Shown in pieces: positions 1 through 9,066 of a stretch of DNA of 64,000 nt (within the stretch, counting starts at the first letter, position 1; the number at the start of each line of letters is the position of its first letter). The notes beneath the pieces were generated by a model, which did not search any database, was not told the origin of the DNA, and saw only the letters and a program-made list of their open reading frames with translations. The stretch is from Hymenobacter sp. YIM 151500-1 (GTDB lineage: Bacteria; Bacteroidota; Bacteroidia; Cytophagales; Hymenobacteraceae), in NCBI RefSeq assembly GCF_025979885.1, contig NZ_CP110139.1:3301501-3365500 (forward strand), written 5' to 3'. A program made the translations under genes and the position numbers.

Positions 1-1568
1 GCCTGGTTGACGGCCGCCGGGTCGGACTGCACGCGCAGCACGGCGCTGAGCACGGCATCCTGCTCGAGGCCCTGAAACAGCGCCGGACTAACCCGCGACA
101 CGTAGCCGCCGGGCAGCTTTTTGCGGTGCACGGCTTGGTAGAACAGCTGCTCGGTGGCCATGTCGCCCACGCGCCGATGCCCGTCTTGCACACCCAACGG
201 CACCGGAATCAGTGACGTGCCTGCCAGGTGGCGCACTTGCTGGTACACTGCCGGCACTGCTGCCAGCGCGGCCCGGTGGTAGGGGCGCGGCCAATACTCC
301 ACTGCTACTACCGCGCACAGCAGCAGGCCGAGCCCCGTTTGGGTGGCCGGGCGCAGCCGCCCGCGCCACGCCGCTTCCAGCGCGCCCAGCGACACAATGG
401 GCAGCACCAAGCCCACAAGCATAATCCAGCGCGTGGGGCAGCGAATATTATTGAAAAACGGCACGAAGTGCAGCACGCTGGTGGGCAGGTTCAGCCACTC
501 GTGGCCGTAGATACGCAGGCCCGGCACCGTCAGGAGCAGCAGTACGCCGAGCACCCACGCCAGCGGCCGGCCCAGCGGGTCCTGATGCCACGCGGCGGCG
601 CGCCAATACCGCGCCACCCACAGGCCGATGGCCAGCGCCGGCAGCGCGTAGCCCACAAACAGCGTATTCTCGACTGAGCCGGGCGTATTGAACACGTCGG
701 GGTTGGCGTGGAGGCGCGCGGCCCACTCGAAGGCCAGCCAGCGGCTGGTGGGCGGGGGCAGGAAGAAGGCTACCACGTCGCCGCCCCACCAGAAGCCGCC
801 ATTGGTGTCGAGGCCGGCGTGGCGCAGCTGCTTGATGAGCACGTGGCTAGCCAGCAGGCCCGCGCCCAGCCACGCCCACGTGCGCCACGCGCGCCACCGG
901 ATGCGGCCGATGCGCAAGCCAAACCACGCCGCGTACGCCAGCGTGAAGTACAGCAGGCCAAACAGGACGTAATAGTCGCTGAACAGGGTAACAACGCCGA
1001 GCACCGCACACGCCGCTACGGCCCGCCAGCTGCGCACGGCGGGTAGCCACCGGCCTTCCTGCCACGCAAATGCTTGCAGCAACGCCAGCACGTAGAATGG
1101 CACAGTGGCCGTCAGCACCAGGTTGTAATGCTCCGGCAGGCGTTGCAGCTTGAACGGCGAAAACGCAAACACAAACCCGGCCAGCAGGCCAAGCACCGGG
1201 CTGTGCAGCCAGCGCCGCGCCAGCACGTAGGCCCCCGTGCCCGACAGCGCAAAGCTGAGCCACAACCCCACGTTCACGCCCAGTAGTTCGCTGCCTAACA
1301 CGGTGCCGAGGATGCCCAGCACGGGGGTGTAGGCGTGCATCACCAGCCATGTGCCACGCGGAAAAAACAGCCAATCGGTGTGGTAGGGGTTGTGGCCGTG
1401 TACGGCGGCCTGGCGAAAGTGCCAGGCATTCCAGAAAAACTGGAAGGAGTCGCGGCCGGGCACGGCCAGAAACGACGACGTGGCGTTTGGCAGCAGCGGC
1501 CACGTACATACCACGAATATCACCGCGTACAAAGCAAACACCAGCGCTAGGCGCAACCCCTGTTTCAT
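1..1568 (-). CDS. polytopic membrane protein, GT-C-like (C-terminus outside window)
   Basis: The frame opens at an ATG (1566-1568) and stays open to the window edge, so about 522 N-terminal residues are visible and the C-terminus is missing. The N-terminus is a hydrophobic signal anchor, followed by a loop with an acidic residue (motif GRDSFQFFWNAWHF). Many more hydrophobic segments follow, rich in Leu, Trp and Val. An Asp-bearing first extracytoplasmic loop followed by multiple membrane helices is the layout of GT-C glycosyltransferases and related lipid-linked-sugar transferases, but I see no decisive motif. A GT-C or YfhO-like role is inference. The gene diverges from the aldehyde dehydrogenase gene, with about 70 bp between the two starts. 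Confidence 0.75.
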   Translation of the reverse strand, partial: MKQGLRLALVFALYAVIFVVCTWPLLPNATSSFLAVPGRDSFQFFWNAWHFRQAAVHGHNPYHTDWLFFPRGTWLVMHAYTPVLGILGTVLGSELLGVNVGLWLSFALSGTGAYVLARRWLHSPVLGLLAGFVFAFSPFKLQRLPEHYNLVLTATVPFYVLALLQAFAWQEGRWLPAVRSWRAVAACAVLGVVTLFSDYYVLFGLLYFTLAYAAWFGLRIGRIRWRAWRTWAWLGAGLLASHVLIKQLRHAGLDTNGGFWWGGDVVAFFLPPPTSRWLAFEWAARLHANPDVFNTPGSVENTLFVGYALPALAIGLWVARYWRAAAWHQDPLGRPLAWVLGVLLLLTVPGLRIYGHEWLNLPTSVLHFVPFFNNIRCPTRWIMLVGLVLPIVSLGALEAAWRGRLRPATQTGLGLLLCAVVAVEYWPRPYHRAALAAVPAVYQQVRHLAGTSLIPVPLGVQDGHRRVGDMATEQLFYQAVHRKKLPGGYVSRVSPALFQGLEQDAVLSAVLRVQSDPAAVNQ

Positions 1569-1639
1569 GGCGCAAAGTAAGCCGATTGCGCGGCAGCAGG
1601 CAGCGTGCGCTTCACAAAGACGTTACCTTCATCCTCGCT

Positions 1640-3082
1640 ATGCTGCCCCTGCTCAACTACCTCAACGGCCACTACCAACCCGCCCACAACGGCCGCACCC
1701 TACCCGTGACGGAGCCGGCCACGGGCCAGCCCTACGCCACCCTCCCCGACTCCGCCGCCCCCGACGTAGACCAGGCCGTGCGAGCTGCCGAAGCGGCCCT
1801 GCCCGCCTGGCGCCGCCGGCCGGCCGAGGAGCGGGGCCGCCTGCTGCTGCGCCTGTCGGAGCTGATTACGGGCCACCTGGACCGCCTGGCCCAGGCCGAA
1901 AGCCAGGACACGGGCAAGCCCCTGAGCCTGGCCCGCACGCTGGATATTCCGCGGGCGGCCAGCAACTTCGCCTTTTTCGGCACGCTGGCGCAGCACTTTG
2001 CCACCGAAACTCACTTGCAGGAAGGCTTGGCCCTGAACTACACGGTGCGGCACCCGCTGGGCGTGGTGGCCTGCATCTCGCCCTGGAACCTGCCGTTGTA
2101 CCTGCTTACGTGGAAAATAGCGCCGGCCCTGGCCGCGGGCTGCTGCGTGGTAGCCAAACCCTCGGAGCTGACACCTTACACGGCGCACCTGCTGGGTGAG
2201 CTGGCAACGGCAGCCGGCCTGCCGCCGGGGGTGCTGAATGTGGTGCACGGCACCGGGGCGCGGGCCGGGCAGGCGCTGGTAGAGCACCCCAGCATCCGGG
2301 GCATCAGCTTCACGGGTGGCACGGTCACGGGCCGACACATTGCCGCCGTGGCCGCGCCGCAGCTCAAGAAACTGTCGTTGGAGCTGGGCGGCAAAAACCC
2401 CACCCTCGTGTTTGCCGACTGTGACCTGGCCGAGGCCGTGCAGACCAGCGTGCGGAGCGCCTTTGCCAACCAGGGCCAGATTTGCCTGTGCGGCTCCCGC
2501 ATTCTGGTGGAGCGCCCCATCTACGAGCAGTTCAAAACCGAGTTTCTGGCCCAGGTGCAAGAGCTGACCGTGGGCGACCCGCTCGCCGAAGCCACCCGCC
2601 AGGGCGCCCTGGTCAGCGAAGCACACTTGCACAAAGTGCTGAGCTACATTGAGCTGGCCTACCGGGAAGGCGGCCATCTGCTGGCTGGCGGGCAGCGGGT
2701 GCAGCTGCCGGGCCGCTGCGCCGGCGGGTACTTCGTGCAGCCTACCGTGTTCGAGGGCCTGGGCCCGGAGTGCCGGGTAAATCAGGAGGAAATCTTCGGC
2801 CCCGTCGTCACGCTCACGCCCTTTGATACGGAGCAGCAGGCCCTGGCCTGGGCCAACGGCACCGAGTACGGGTTGTCGGCCGCCGTCTGGACCCGCGACC
2901 TGGCCCGCGCCCACCGCCTCAGCCACCAGCTGCACGCCGGCGTGGTATGGGTGAATACTTGGCTGCACCGCGACCTGCGCACACCCTTCGGCGGTATGAA
3001 AAGCTCCGGCGTCGGGCGCGAAGGTGGGCTGGAGGCCCTGCGGTTTTTCACCGAGGCCCAGAACGTGTGCATCAAACTGTAG
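1640..3082 (+). CDS. aldehyde dehydrogenase, 2-aminomuconic/2-hydroxymuconic semialdehyde dehydrogenase-like
   Basis: A 480-residue NAD(P)-dependent aldehyde dehydrogenase of normal family length. The oxyanion-hole motif ISPWN is at 146-150, the general base Glu in LELGGKNP at about 248, and the catalytic Cys in NQGQICLC at about 282. The C-terminal block WLHRDLRTPFGGMKSSG is typical of the ALDH8-type enzymes that oxidise 2-aminomuconate or 2-hydroxymuconate semialdehyde in kynurenine and aromatic catabolism. No other gene of those pathways is in the window, so the substrate is inference. The ATG at 1640 is preferred over upstream in-frame starts because the longer version adds a low-complexity stretch lying in the divergent upstream region. 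Confidence 0.9.
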   Translation: MLPLLNYLNGHYQPAHNGRTLPVTEPATGQPYATLPDSAAPDVDQAVRAAEAALPAWRRRPAEERGRLLLRLSELITGHLDRLAQAESQDTGKPLSLARTLDIPRAASNFAFFGTLAQHFATETHLQEGLALNYTVRHPLGVVACISPWNLPLYLLTWKIAPALAAGCCVVAKPSELTPYTAHLLGELATAAGLPPGVLNVVHGTGARAGQALVEHPSIRGISFTGGTVTGRHIAAVAAPQLKKLSLELGGKNPTLVFADCDLAEAVQTSVRSAFANQGQICLCGSRILVERPIYEQFKTEFLAQVQELTVGDPLAEATRQGALVSEAHLHKVLSYIELAYREGGHLLAGGQRVQLPGRCAGGYFVQPTVFEGLGPECRVNQEEIFGPVVTLTPFDTEQQALAWANGTEYGLSAAVWTRDLARAHRLSHQLHAGVVWVNTWLHRDLRTPFGGMKSSGVGREGGLEALRFFTEAQNVCIKL

Positions 3083-3140
3083 GGGTGCGCGTTGCACGCG
3101 CCCGGCCGGTAGCACGATGTTGGGCGTTTTAAAAGCAAGT

Positions 3141-3231
3141 AACGCGAAGCTGTACTTCGCGAGGCGTCCGCGCCGTCAGGTCACCCCCCAACGGCCTCGT
3201 TCTAATGCCTCGCGAAGTACAACTTCGCGTT
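3141..3231. repeat. REPIN-like inverted repeat, family A copy 1
   Basis: Two 25-bp arms (3141-3165 and 3207-3231) are inverted copies matching at 24 of 25 positions. Each arm is itself a hairpin of the form CGCGAAG-loop-CTTCGCG. It sits between the convergent ends of the aldehyde dehydrogenase and symporter genes. A second member of the same family is at 57098-57201. The rest of 3083-3277 shows no gene. Confidence 0.85.
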
Positions 3232-3277
3232 GCTTGCTTGCTTGGTGTTCTGACGGCCGGGCGCGCACGAAGCGGCC

Positions 3278-4981
3278 CTACCAGAACTTCACGTACAGCG
3301 CCGTTACCAGCAGCAGAATCAGCACAATCAGAAACGTATTCTGGGGGCTGACTTTGAACATGGCCAGGTTCAGGTTCAGGGCTTTGGGGTTGACGCGGGG
3401 GCCGGCCAAGCTGATGACCACCATGAGCACCACCGTGAAGAAGAACGACCAACCCATGCTCACCAGGAAGGGGATTTCGTAGAAACCCTGAGCATTCATA
3501 AACGCCGTGTACAGAGGCGTTTCGGGCCCGAACAGCGTGGGGGCGTAGTTGTTGAACAGCACCGACAGCAGGAAGCCCGCCAGAATGCCGGCTACGGCGG
3601 CCGGTCCCGTGGTGCGCTTCCAGAACATGCCCAGCACAAACACCGCCACAATGCCCGGCGAAATGAAGCCGGTGTACTTCTGGATAAACGTAAACCCGCC
3701 TTCGCCGCTGATGCCCAGGGCGTCCTTCCAGGTCAGGAAAATAGCCATCAGCATGGCTCCCAGAATGGTGACGCGGCCAATCCACACCAACTTCTTCTCG
3801 TCGGCGTCCTTGTTGAGGTAGCGTTTGTAGATGTCGAGGGTGAAGATGGTGGAAATGGAGTTGGCCTTACCGGCCAGGGAGGCCACGATGGCGGCCGTGA
3901 GGGCAGCCAGAGCCAGGCCTTTCATGCCGTTGGGCAGGAAGGTGAGGATAGCCGAGTAGGCGTTGTCGGGGTTGAAGGTGCCGGTGGACGCCATTTCGGC
4001 TTGCAGGGCGCCGTTTTTGTGGAGCACGTAGGCCGCGATGCCTGGCAGCATTACAATCAGGGGCATGATGAGCTTGAGCAGCGCGGCAAACAAGATGCCG
4101 GTGCGGGCCGTGTTGAGGTCGGCGCCCAGGGCGCGCTGGGTGATGTACTGGTTGCAGCCCCAGTAGTTGAGGTTGGCCACCCACTGCCCGGCGGCGTACA
4201 TGGCCAGACCCGGCAAGGCCAGGTAGCGGTTCACCTCGGCCTGGGGCGCACCGGGGCCAGGCTTCTCGAAGATCATGTGAAAATGGTCATCGGCGTCCTT
4301 GATCATGGCCTGGAAGCCGGCCAGCACGTCGTTGCCCAGCCCAAATTTCTGGCTTACCAGCGTGAGGGCAATGTACGTAGTAGCCAGGCCGCCGATGAGC
4401 AGCACGGTTACCTGCACCACGTCGGTATAGCCCACCACCTTCATGCCGCCCAGGGTCAGGAACAGGGCAAACACGGCCAGGGCCAGCAGGATGTAGTGGA
4501 AACTGTCGCCGCCCACCAGGTTGTTGATGGCCAAGGCTCCCAGGTACAGGATGGCCGTGAGGTTGACGAGCACGTACAGGAACAGCCAGAATACGCTCAT
4601 AATCAGGCTCAGCGTGGAGTTGTAGCGCTGCTCCAGAAACTGCGGCATGGTGTAAATCTTTTCCCGCAGGTAAATCGGCATGAAGAACACGGCCACGAAA
4701 ATCAGAATCAGGGCCGCTACCCACTCGTAGGCCGCAATGGCAATGCCCTGCACGAAGCCCCCGCCCGACATCCCGATGAACTGCTCGGCCGAGATGTTGG
4801 AGGCAATCATGGAGGCCCCGATGGCCCACCACGTCAGGGAGCCTTCGGCCAGGAAGAAGTCTTTGGAATCGGCTTCGGCCTTGAAGTGCTTGCGCCGGTA
4901 GATGTAGTAGCCGTAGAGCGACACGCCCACGATGTACAGCAGAAAGACCGCCAGGTCGATAAAGGCGAGGTTTTGGGACAT
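3278..4981 (-). CDS. sodium/solute symporter (SSS family), SGLT-like sugar transporter
   Basis: A 567-residue inner-membrane protein with about 14 hydrophobic segments spread over its length, matching sodium:solute symporters. The N-terminal part has the family's ISAEQFIGMSGGGF stretch. The central NLNYWGCNQYITQRALGA stretch resembles the sugar-binding helix region of SGLT-type carriers. The C-terminus ends in a hydrophobic helix. It is expected to take up a monosaccharide with sodium; glucose or galactose is likely because a secreted galactose mutarotase gene lies next upstream and galK/galT are nearby. It is transcribed leftward behind galM, separated by a 41-bp-arm inverted repeat, so co-transcription is uncertain. 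Confidence 0.9.
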   Translation of the reverse strand: MSQNLAFIDLAVFLLYIVGVSLYGYYIYRRKHFKAEADSKDFFLAEGSLTWWAIGASMIASNISAEQFIGMSGGGFVQGIAIAAYEWVAALILIFVAVFFMPIYLREKIYTMPQFLEQRYNSTLSLIMSVFWLFLYVLVNLTAILYLGALAINNLVGGDSFHYILLALAVFALFLTLGGMKVVGYTDVVQVTVLLIGGLATTYIALTLVSQKFGLGNDVLAGFQAMIKDADDHFHMIFEKPGPGAPQAEVNRYLALPGLAMYAAGQWVANLNYWGCNQYITQRALGADLNTARTGILFAALLKLIMPLIVMLPGIAAYVLHKNGALQAEMASTGTFNPDNAYSAILTFLPNGMKGLALAALTAAIVASLAGKANSISTIFTLDIYKRYLNKDADEKKLVWIGRVTILGAMLMAIFLTWKDALGISGEGGFTFIQKYTGFISPGIVAVFVLGMFWKRTTGPAAVAGILAGFLLSVLFNNYAPTLFGPETPLYTAFMNAQGFYEIPFLVSMGWSFFFTVVLMVVISLAGPRVNPKALNLNLAMFKVSPQNTFLIVLILLLVTALYVKFW

Positions 4982-5037
4982 GAGGTGGGTTGTGGGAGAG
5001 GAAGTGGATAGTGAGGTGGTGAGTTTAAGGATTATTT

Positions 5038-5199
5038 GTCATTGCGAGGAGGTACGACGAAGCAATCCGTCCTTGTCAAAGTGCAGACAGTTCGACCTCT
5101 CAAAGCTCTAACGTCGGTGTGCTGCCAGGGCTTTAAAGAGTTCAGCCGCTTTTAACCCTGACAAGGACGGATTGCTTCGTCGTACCTCCTCGCAATGAC
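5038..5199. repeat. long inverted repeat, 41-bp perfect arms (family B)
   Basis: The arms 5038-5078 and 5159-5199 are exact reverse complements over 41 bp, with an ~80-bp spacer. Each arm has ATTGC and GCAAT near its ends, so it can also fold on its own. The element fills the gap between galM and the symporter and ends 5 bp before the galM stop codon. Similar 'attgcgagg...gcaatcc' palindromes are known as dispersed elements in several bacterial genomes. Confidence 0.85.
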
Positions 5200-5204
5200 C
5201 AGGA

Positions 5205-6401
5205 TTACTTCCGCACGCCGAACTTGTAAATGGTGGTGGATTTCAGCGTTTCGCCGGGGCGCAGGATGGTGCTGGGGAACTTGGGCTGGTTGGGCGAGTC
5301 GGGGAAGTGCTGGGTTTCGAGGCAGAAGCCGTAGTGCTGCACGTAGGCCGTGTTGCCCTTGCCCGTGAGGTTGCCCTTGAGGAAGTTGCCGGAGTAGAAC
5401 TGCACGCCGGGCTGGTCGGTCAGCACCTCCATGGTGCGGCCCGACTCGGGCTCGTACACCGTGGCGGCGGGCTGGGGCGTAGGGCGCTGCTCGTCGGCCA
5501 GCACCCAGTTGTGGTCGTAGCCGCCGGGCGCGGCGCCGGGCACCTGCTTGATTCGCTCGCCGATGGCGTGGGGCTGGCGGAAGTCCATGGGCGTGCCCTG
5601 CACCGGCCGCAGCTCCCCGGTCGGAATCAGCTGGTCGTTTACCACCGTAAACCGGTCGGCATTCAGGGTCAGCACGTGGCCCAGGGCGTCTTTGGCCTGG
5701 CCGTGGTTGAGGTTGAAGTAGGAGTGGTTGGTCAGGTTGACGGGCGTGGCCTTGTCGGTGGTGGCGGTGTAGTCGAGGCGCAGGGCGTCGTCGGCGGTCA
5801 GCGTGTACACCACCTGCACCCGCAGGTTGCCGGGGTAGCCTTCTTCGCCGTCCTTACTCAAGTAGCTGAGCGTGAGCGTCTGGCCCGCTTCCGAAGTGCC
5901 GGGCGTGGCCTGCCACACCACCTTGTCGAAGCCGCGCTTGCCGCCGTGCAGGTGATTGGGGCCGTTGTTGGTAGCCAGGGTGTACTCCTTGCCTTCGAGC
6001 GTGAAGCGGCCTTTGGCAATGCGGTTGCCGTAGCGCCCAATCAGCGCCCCGAAGTAGGGGCCTTCCTTCAGGTACTCGGGGCCGAAGTAGCCGGCCACGT
6101 CATCGAAGCCCAGCACCACGTCGCCCAGCCGCCCGTTTTTGTCGGGCACCAGCAGGCTGGTGAGCGTGCCGCCGTAGGTGGTGATGGTGGCCTTGACGCC
6201 GTGGGCGTTGGTGAGGGTATACAGCTGCACCTCCGTTCCGTCGGAGGTTTTGCCAGCGGCGGTAGAAGTAGGCATAGCGGTAGCAGCGCCAGCCGCGGCG
6301 GCCGGAGCGGTAGACTCAGTTTGAGTGGTGGTTTGGGGCGAGTTGCAGGCGGCCAGCGCAGCCAGTCCGGCCAGGAGGAAGAAGGGGGCGTTTTGGGTCA
6401 T
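5205..6401 (-). CDS. galM: aldose 1-epimerase (galactose mutarotase), lipoprotein
   Basis: A 398-residue GalM-type enzyme interconverting the alpha and beta anomers of galactose or glucose, the entry step of the Leloir pathway. A lipoprotein signal ending in LAALAAC puts the acylated Cys at residue 19, so the mature enzyme should be anchored outside the cytoplasm. A Thr/Ala-rich linker follows, then the galactose-mutarotase beta-sandwich from about residue 50. Family active-site motifs are present: NHLHGG (149-154), the general-acid His in NHSYFNL (about 226), YDHNW (295-299) and the general-base Glu in LETQHFPDSPN (about 362). A periplasmic GalM fits the adjacent symporter and the galK/galT genes further along. 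Confidence 0.93.
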   Translation of the reverse strand: MTQNAPFFLLAGLAALAACNSPQTTTQTESTAPAAAAGAATAMPTSTAAGKTSDGTEVQLYTLTNAHGVKATITTYGGTLTSLLVPDKNGRLGDVVLGFDDVAGYFGPEYLKEGPYFGALIGRYGNRIAKGRFTLEGKEYTLATNNGPNHLHGGKRGFDKVVWQATPGTSEAGQTLTLSYLSKDGEEGYPGNLRVQVVYTLTADDALRLDYTATTDKATPVNLTNHSYFNLNHGQAKDALGHVLTLNADRFTVVNDQLIPTGELRPVQGTPMDFRQPHAIGERIKQVPGAAPGGYDHNWVLADEQRPTPQPAATVYEPESGRTMEVLTDQPGVQFYSGNFLKGNLTGKGNTAYVQHYGFCLETQHFPDSPNQPKFPSTILRPGETLKSTTIYKFGVRK

Positions 6402-6575
6402 GGGCGAGAAATACGGGAAATATCAGGAGAGAAAAGCTAGCGGAAAGTGGGGGAAGGTAACCAGAAGACGGCCTTACCGGGCCCAACATACTCATCTGGT
6501 CATTGAAAAGCCGGGTTGCCTGGGCAAAGGCACTACCTTGCGCACCACAGGTACTCGTCTCGTAAAAGCTCGTGT

Positions 6576-7259
6576 ATGCCGGACCCTACCCTGCGCGCGC
6601 ACTACGACGCCATCTTCGCTCAAGGCGCCCAGGCGCTGCGCACGGGCGAGGCGGCCGGTGATAAGCTGCTGCTCCATCCCGCCCAAGACACCCGCCTGGG
6701 CCTGACGGTGCTGCTGCCCCTGCCCCACCTCGCGGCGGCCTTGCAAGCAGTTCAAGCCGAAATCCAGGCTACCGAGCCGGCCTTGTACCAGTACCCGCCC
6801 ACCGACCTGCACGTTACCGTCATCAGCCTGCTTACGGCCCGCCCCAACCGGCGTTTTTCGCCGGCTCAGTGGCAAGCCTACGCTGCGGTAGTAGCCGCAG
6901 CGGCCACCGAGACTGCCGCTTTCACCATTTTGTTTGAAGGGCTGACGCTCAGTGCGCAGGCCGTGGTGGCGCAGGGGTACCCCACGCCCGCCTTGCAGCA
7001 GCTGCGGGAAACTATTCGGGCCCTGGCCGTGGCCCAAGGCTTGCCGCTCGACGAACGATATCATAGTCAAACAGCTCATGCCACCTTCGTGCGGTTTCCG
7101 CAACTGCCCCGGCACCCGCAGGCCTTGGTCCAGTTTGTAGAAGCCCACCGTGACTTGCCGCTCGGAACCGAAACGGTAACGGAAATTCTGCTGGTAGCCC
7201 ACGACTGGTACAACCGCCAGGCGCGCAGCCAGGTACTGGCCCGTTTTCAGCTGAAGTGA
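6576..7259 (+). CDS. 2H phosphoesterase / 2'-5' RNA ligase-like protein
   Basis: A 227-residue cytoplasmic protein with the two catalytic signatures of the 2H phosphoesterase superfamily: HVTV at 79-82 and HATF at 168-171. This family (LigT/ThpR-like) hydrolyses or forms 2',3'-cyclic or 2'-5' phosphodiester bonds. The N-terminal ~35 residues are longer than in the minimal fold. The start was placed at the ATG at 6576; an upstream in-frame start at 6516 would add 20 residues of no family resemblance. The gene runs opposite to its neighbours and converges on the GH43 gene with only 19 bp between stop codons. Its link to sugar use is not evident; the substrate is unknown. Confidence 0.8.
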   Translation: MPDPTLRAHYDAIFAQGAQALRTGEAAGDKLLLHPAQDTRLGLTVLLPLPHLAAALQAVQAEIQATEPALYQYPPTDLHVTVISLLTARPNRRFSPAQWQAYAAVVAAAATETAAFTILFEGLTLSAQAVVAQGYPTPALQQLRETIRALAVAQGLPLDERYHSQTAHATFVRFPQLPRHPQALVQFVEAHRDLPLGTETVTEILLVAHDWYNRQARSQVLARFQLK

Positions 7260-7278
7260 GCACGGAGCCATGAGCAAG

Positions 7279-8898
7279 CTACTGATTTTCGATGGCGAAT
7301 CGGTCGAACGACGCGGTGGCCGCGGCGGGGCCGTGCACTAGCACCCCGGCCCGGATGCCCCGGTCCCAGGGCGGCAGGTAAGTACCGTTTATGGGCTGCC
7401 CATCGGCGGGCAGGGGCTGCCAGGTGCGGCCGGCGTCGGCGCTCCAGCTAAAGCGGAACTGGCTGCCCTGCTGCGCTTGCAGGCGCAGCTGCACGGCCTT
7501 GGCAGCCGCGGGCATGGTGGCCTCAGCTAGGGTTTTGGTCTGGCCTTTTTCTACTTGTACCACTTGCAGCTTGCCGCCTCCAGCCAGCAGGGCCAAGGTG
7601 TTATCCGGGTCGCCGTGGGCGGCCAGGCCGGCGGTAGTGCCGGCGGTTAATGCGGCCGGGTTGAGGAGCGTGGTGGTGGCCGTGTAGGTGGGGCTAGTAG
7701 TACTCAGGCCCAGGGCCGCGCCGGCATGGTCGGAGCGGGCCGTGAGCTGGAGCTGGCCCCCGCGCACAGCGTAGGTGGGCTTCTGCTCCACGGGCCACTG
7801 CCAGGTAGGGCCCAACGCCTTGCCGTCAAACTCCTCCGTAACCGTGCCTGGCTTGGCCGGCGTAGCGGCCACGGGCGTGCTGCCGCCCCGGAACTCGGGC
7901 CAGCCGTCGGCCGTCCAGGTAAACTCGCTCAGCACGCCCTGGCGGCCCAAAAACTGCTGGCCCTGGGTGGCGTAGGCGTGGTGCAGCAAGTACCAGCGGC
8001 CATCCCGCTGCACTACGCTGCCGTGGCCAGGGCACCGCCAGGTGTCGTTGTTGACGAGCACGGGGTTCTTGGCGTACTTCTCCCAAGGGCCCAGCAAGGT
8101 TTTGGAGCGGGCCACGCCGGTAGCGTAGGTGCAGCCCGGTCCGCAGCAGCCGGCCCCAGCATAAAAGGTGTAGAAATAGCCGTTGTGTTGAATCAGGGCG
8201 GCGCCTTCCACCAGGTTGCCTTCCCAGGTGGCGGGGTTGTTCCGAAACAGCTCCTGCTTCTCCCCTACTAGCTTGCGCCGGTCGTCGCTCAGGCGCTGGG
8301 CCCAGATGGGCGTGGGCTGGTTGATGCTGTTGCCGTCCTCCTTCCAGATGAGGTAGAGCTGGCCGTTTTCGTCGCGCATCGGGAAGCCGTCAATCGAGCC
8401 ATCGGGTTGCCCCACGAGCGGGCCGTGGTCGGTGTAGGGGCCTTCGGGGCGGTCGGCGGAGGCTACACCCACAGCCAAGTTGCCGCCGCGCTGGTGGGCA
8501 GAGTAAAATACGTAGGTTTTGCCGTTGTCGTAACTGATTTCCGGGGCCCAGAAGTAGTAGTCGGCCCACTGGGGGCGCTCCTGCGGAAACACATGCCCCG
8601 CCAGTTCCCAGCTCGTCAGGTCTTTTGACTTCAGCAGCGGAAAGATGGGGCCCCAGTTGGAGGTAGTCGCCGTAGCCCAGTACGTGTCGCCGATTTTCAC
8701 CACCGACGGGTCGGGAAAGTCGCCGGGCAGCACGGGGTTGGGAATGGTAGCCGCCGTGGTGGAGGCGGTGGGCGCCGAAGCAGCGCCGGCGGCCGAGGGT
8801 TGCTGGGCAGAGCGGGTTTGGCAGGCGCCGGTGCTCAGGGCCAGGCTCAGGGCCAGCCAGCGGGCAGCCGGACGAAGTGCAGCGGAAAGAACCGTCAC
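7279..8898 (-). CDS. GH43 glycosidase with C-terminal beta-sandwich domain, lipoprotein
   Basis: A 539-residue predicted arabinofuranosidase/xylosidase. The N-terminus is a signal peptide ending STGAC (Cys 26, probable lipidation). The five-bladed GH43 propeller covers roughly 53-350, with the catalytic triad in the expected places: base Asp 63 (FPDPS), modulating Asp 170 (SIDGF) and acid Glu 231 (VEGAAL). A ~180-residue Thr/Ala-rich C-terminal module resembles the beta-sandwich that follows many GH43 domains. The frame begins with GTG at 8898. It is the largest of the five GH43 proteins here and not a close copy of the three small ones. It follows the 9067-10125 gene leftward, but a strong hairpin separates them. 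Confidence 0.88.
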   Translation of the reverse strand: MTVLSAALRPAARWLALSLALSTGACQTRSAQQPSAAGAASAPTASTTAATIPNPVLPGDFPDPSVVKIGDTYWATATTSNWGPIFPLLKSKDLTSWELAGHVFPQERPQWADYYFWAPEISYDNGKTYVFYSAHQRGGNLAVGVASADRPEGPYTDHGPLVGQPDGSIDGFPMRDENGQLYLIWKEDGNSINQPTPIWAQRLSDDRRKLVGEKQELFRNNPATWEGNLVEGAALIQHNGYFYTFYAGAGCCGPGCTYATGVARSKTLLGPWEKYAKNPVLVNNDTWRCPGHGSVVQRDGRWYLLHHAYATQGQQFLGRQGVLSEFTWTADGWPEFRGGSTPVAATPAKPGTVTEEFDGKALGPTWQWPVEQKPTYAVRGGQLQLTARSDHAGAALGLSTTSPTYTATTTLLNPAALTAGTTAGLAAHGDPDNTLALLAGGGKLQVVQVEKGQTKTLAEATMPAAAKAVQLRLQAQQGSQFRFSWSADAGRTWQPLPADGQPINGTYLPPWDRGIRAGVLVHGPAAATASFDRFAIENQ

Positions 8899-8931
8899 GA
8901 AGTAGAGGTGAGAGGTAAGAAGTGAGAAAAT

Positions 8932-8982
8932 AAAGCGAGTACCCCGAACCGAAAGTCAGCACAGCTCCGGGGTACTCGCTTT
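8932..8982 (-). terminator. rho-independent-like terminator
   Basis: Perfect 15-bp arms (8932-8946 and 8968-8982) with a 21-nt loop. Read on the minus strand the stem is followed by a T-rich run (TTTATTTTCT). It lies just past the stop of the 9067-10125 GH43 gene and should end that transcript. Confidence 0.6.
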
Positions 8983-9066
8983 GGCGTCAAAGAAACCGGC
9001 AGCCGGGGCGGTTGCCCACCCCTAACACGGGCAGCCGTTCCCGCGGCCCGCCCCGGCTCACCGGCT

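Noticed and set aside
1349..1639. N-terminal extension of the aldehyde dehydrogenase frame
   Set aside because: Adds about 97 residues that do not fit the family and overlap the divergent membrane-protein gene.
4001..5011. 336-codon plus-strand open frame opposite the symporter
   Set aside because: It is the antisense shadow of a clear SSS symporter; high GC keeps such frames open. The composition (His/Gln/Gly/Val-rich) is typical of shadows.
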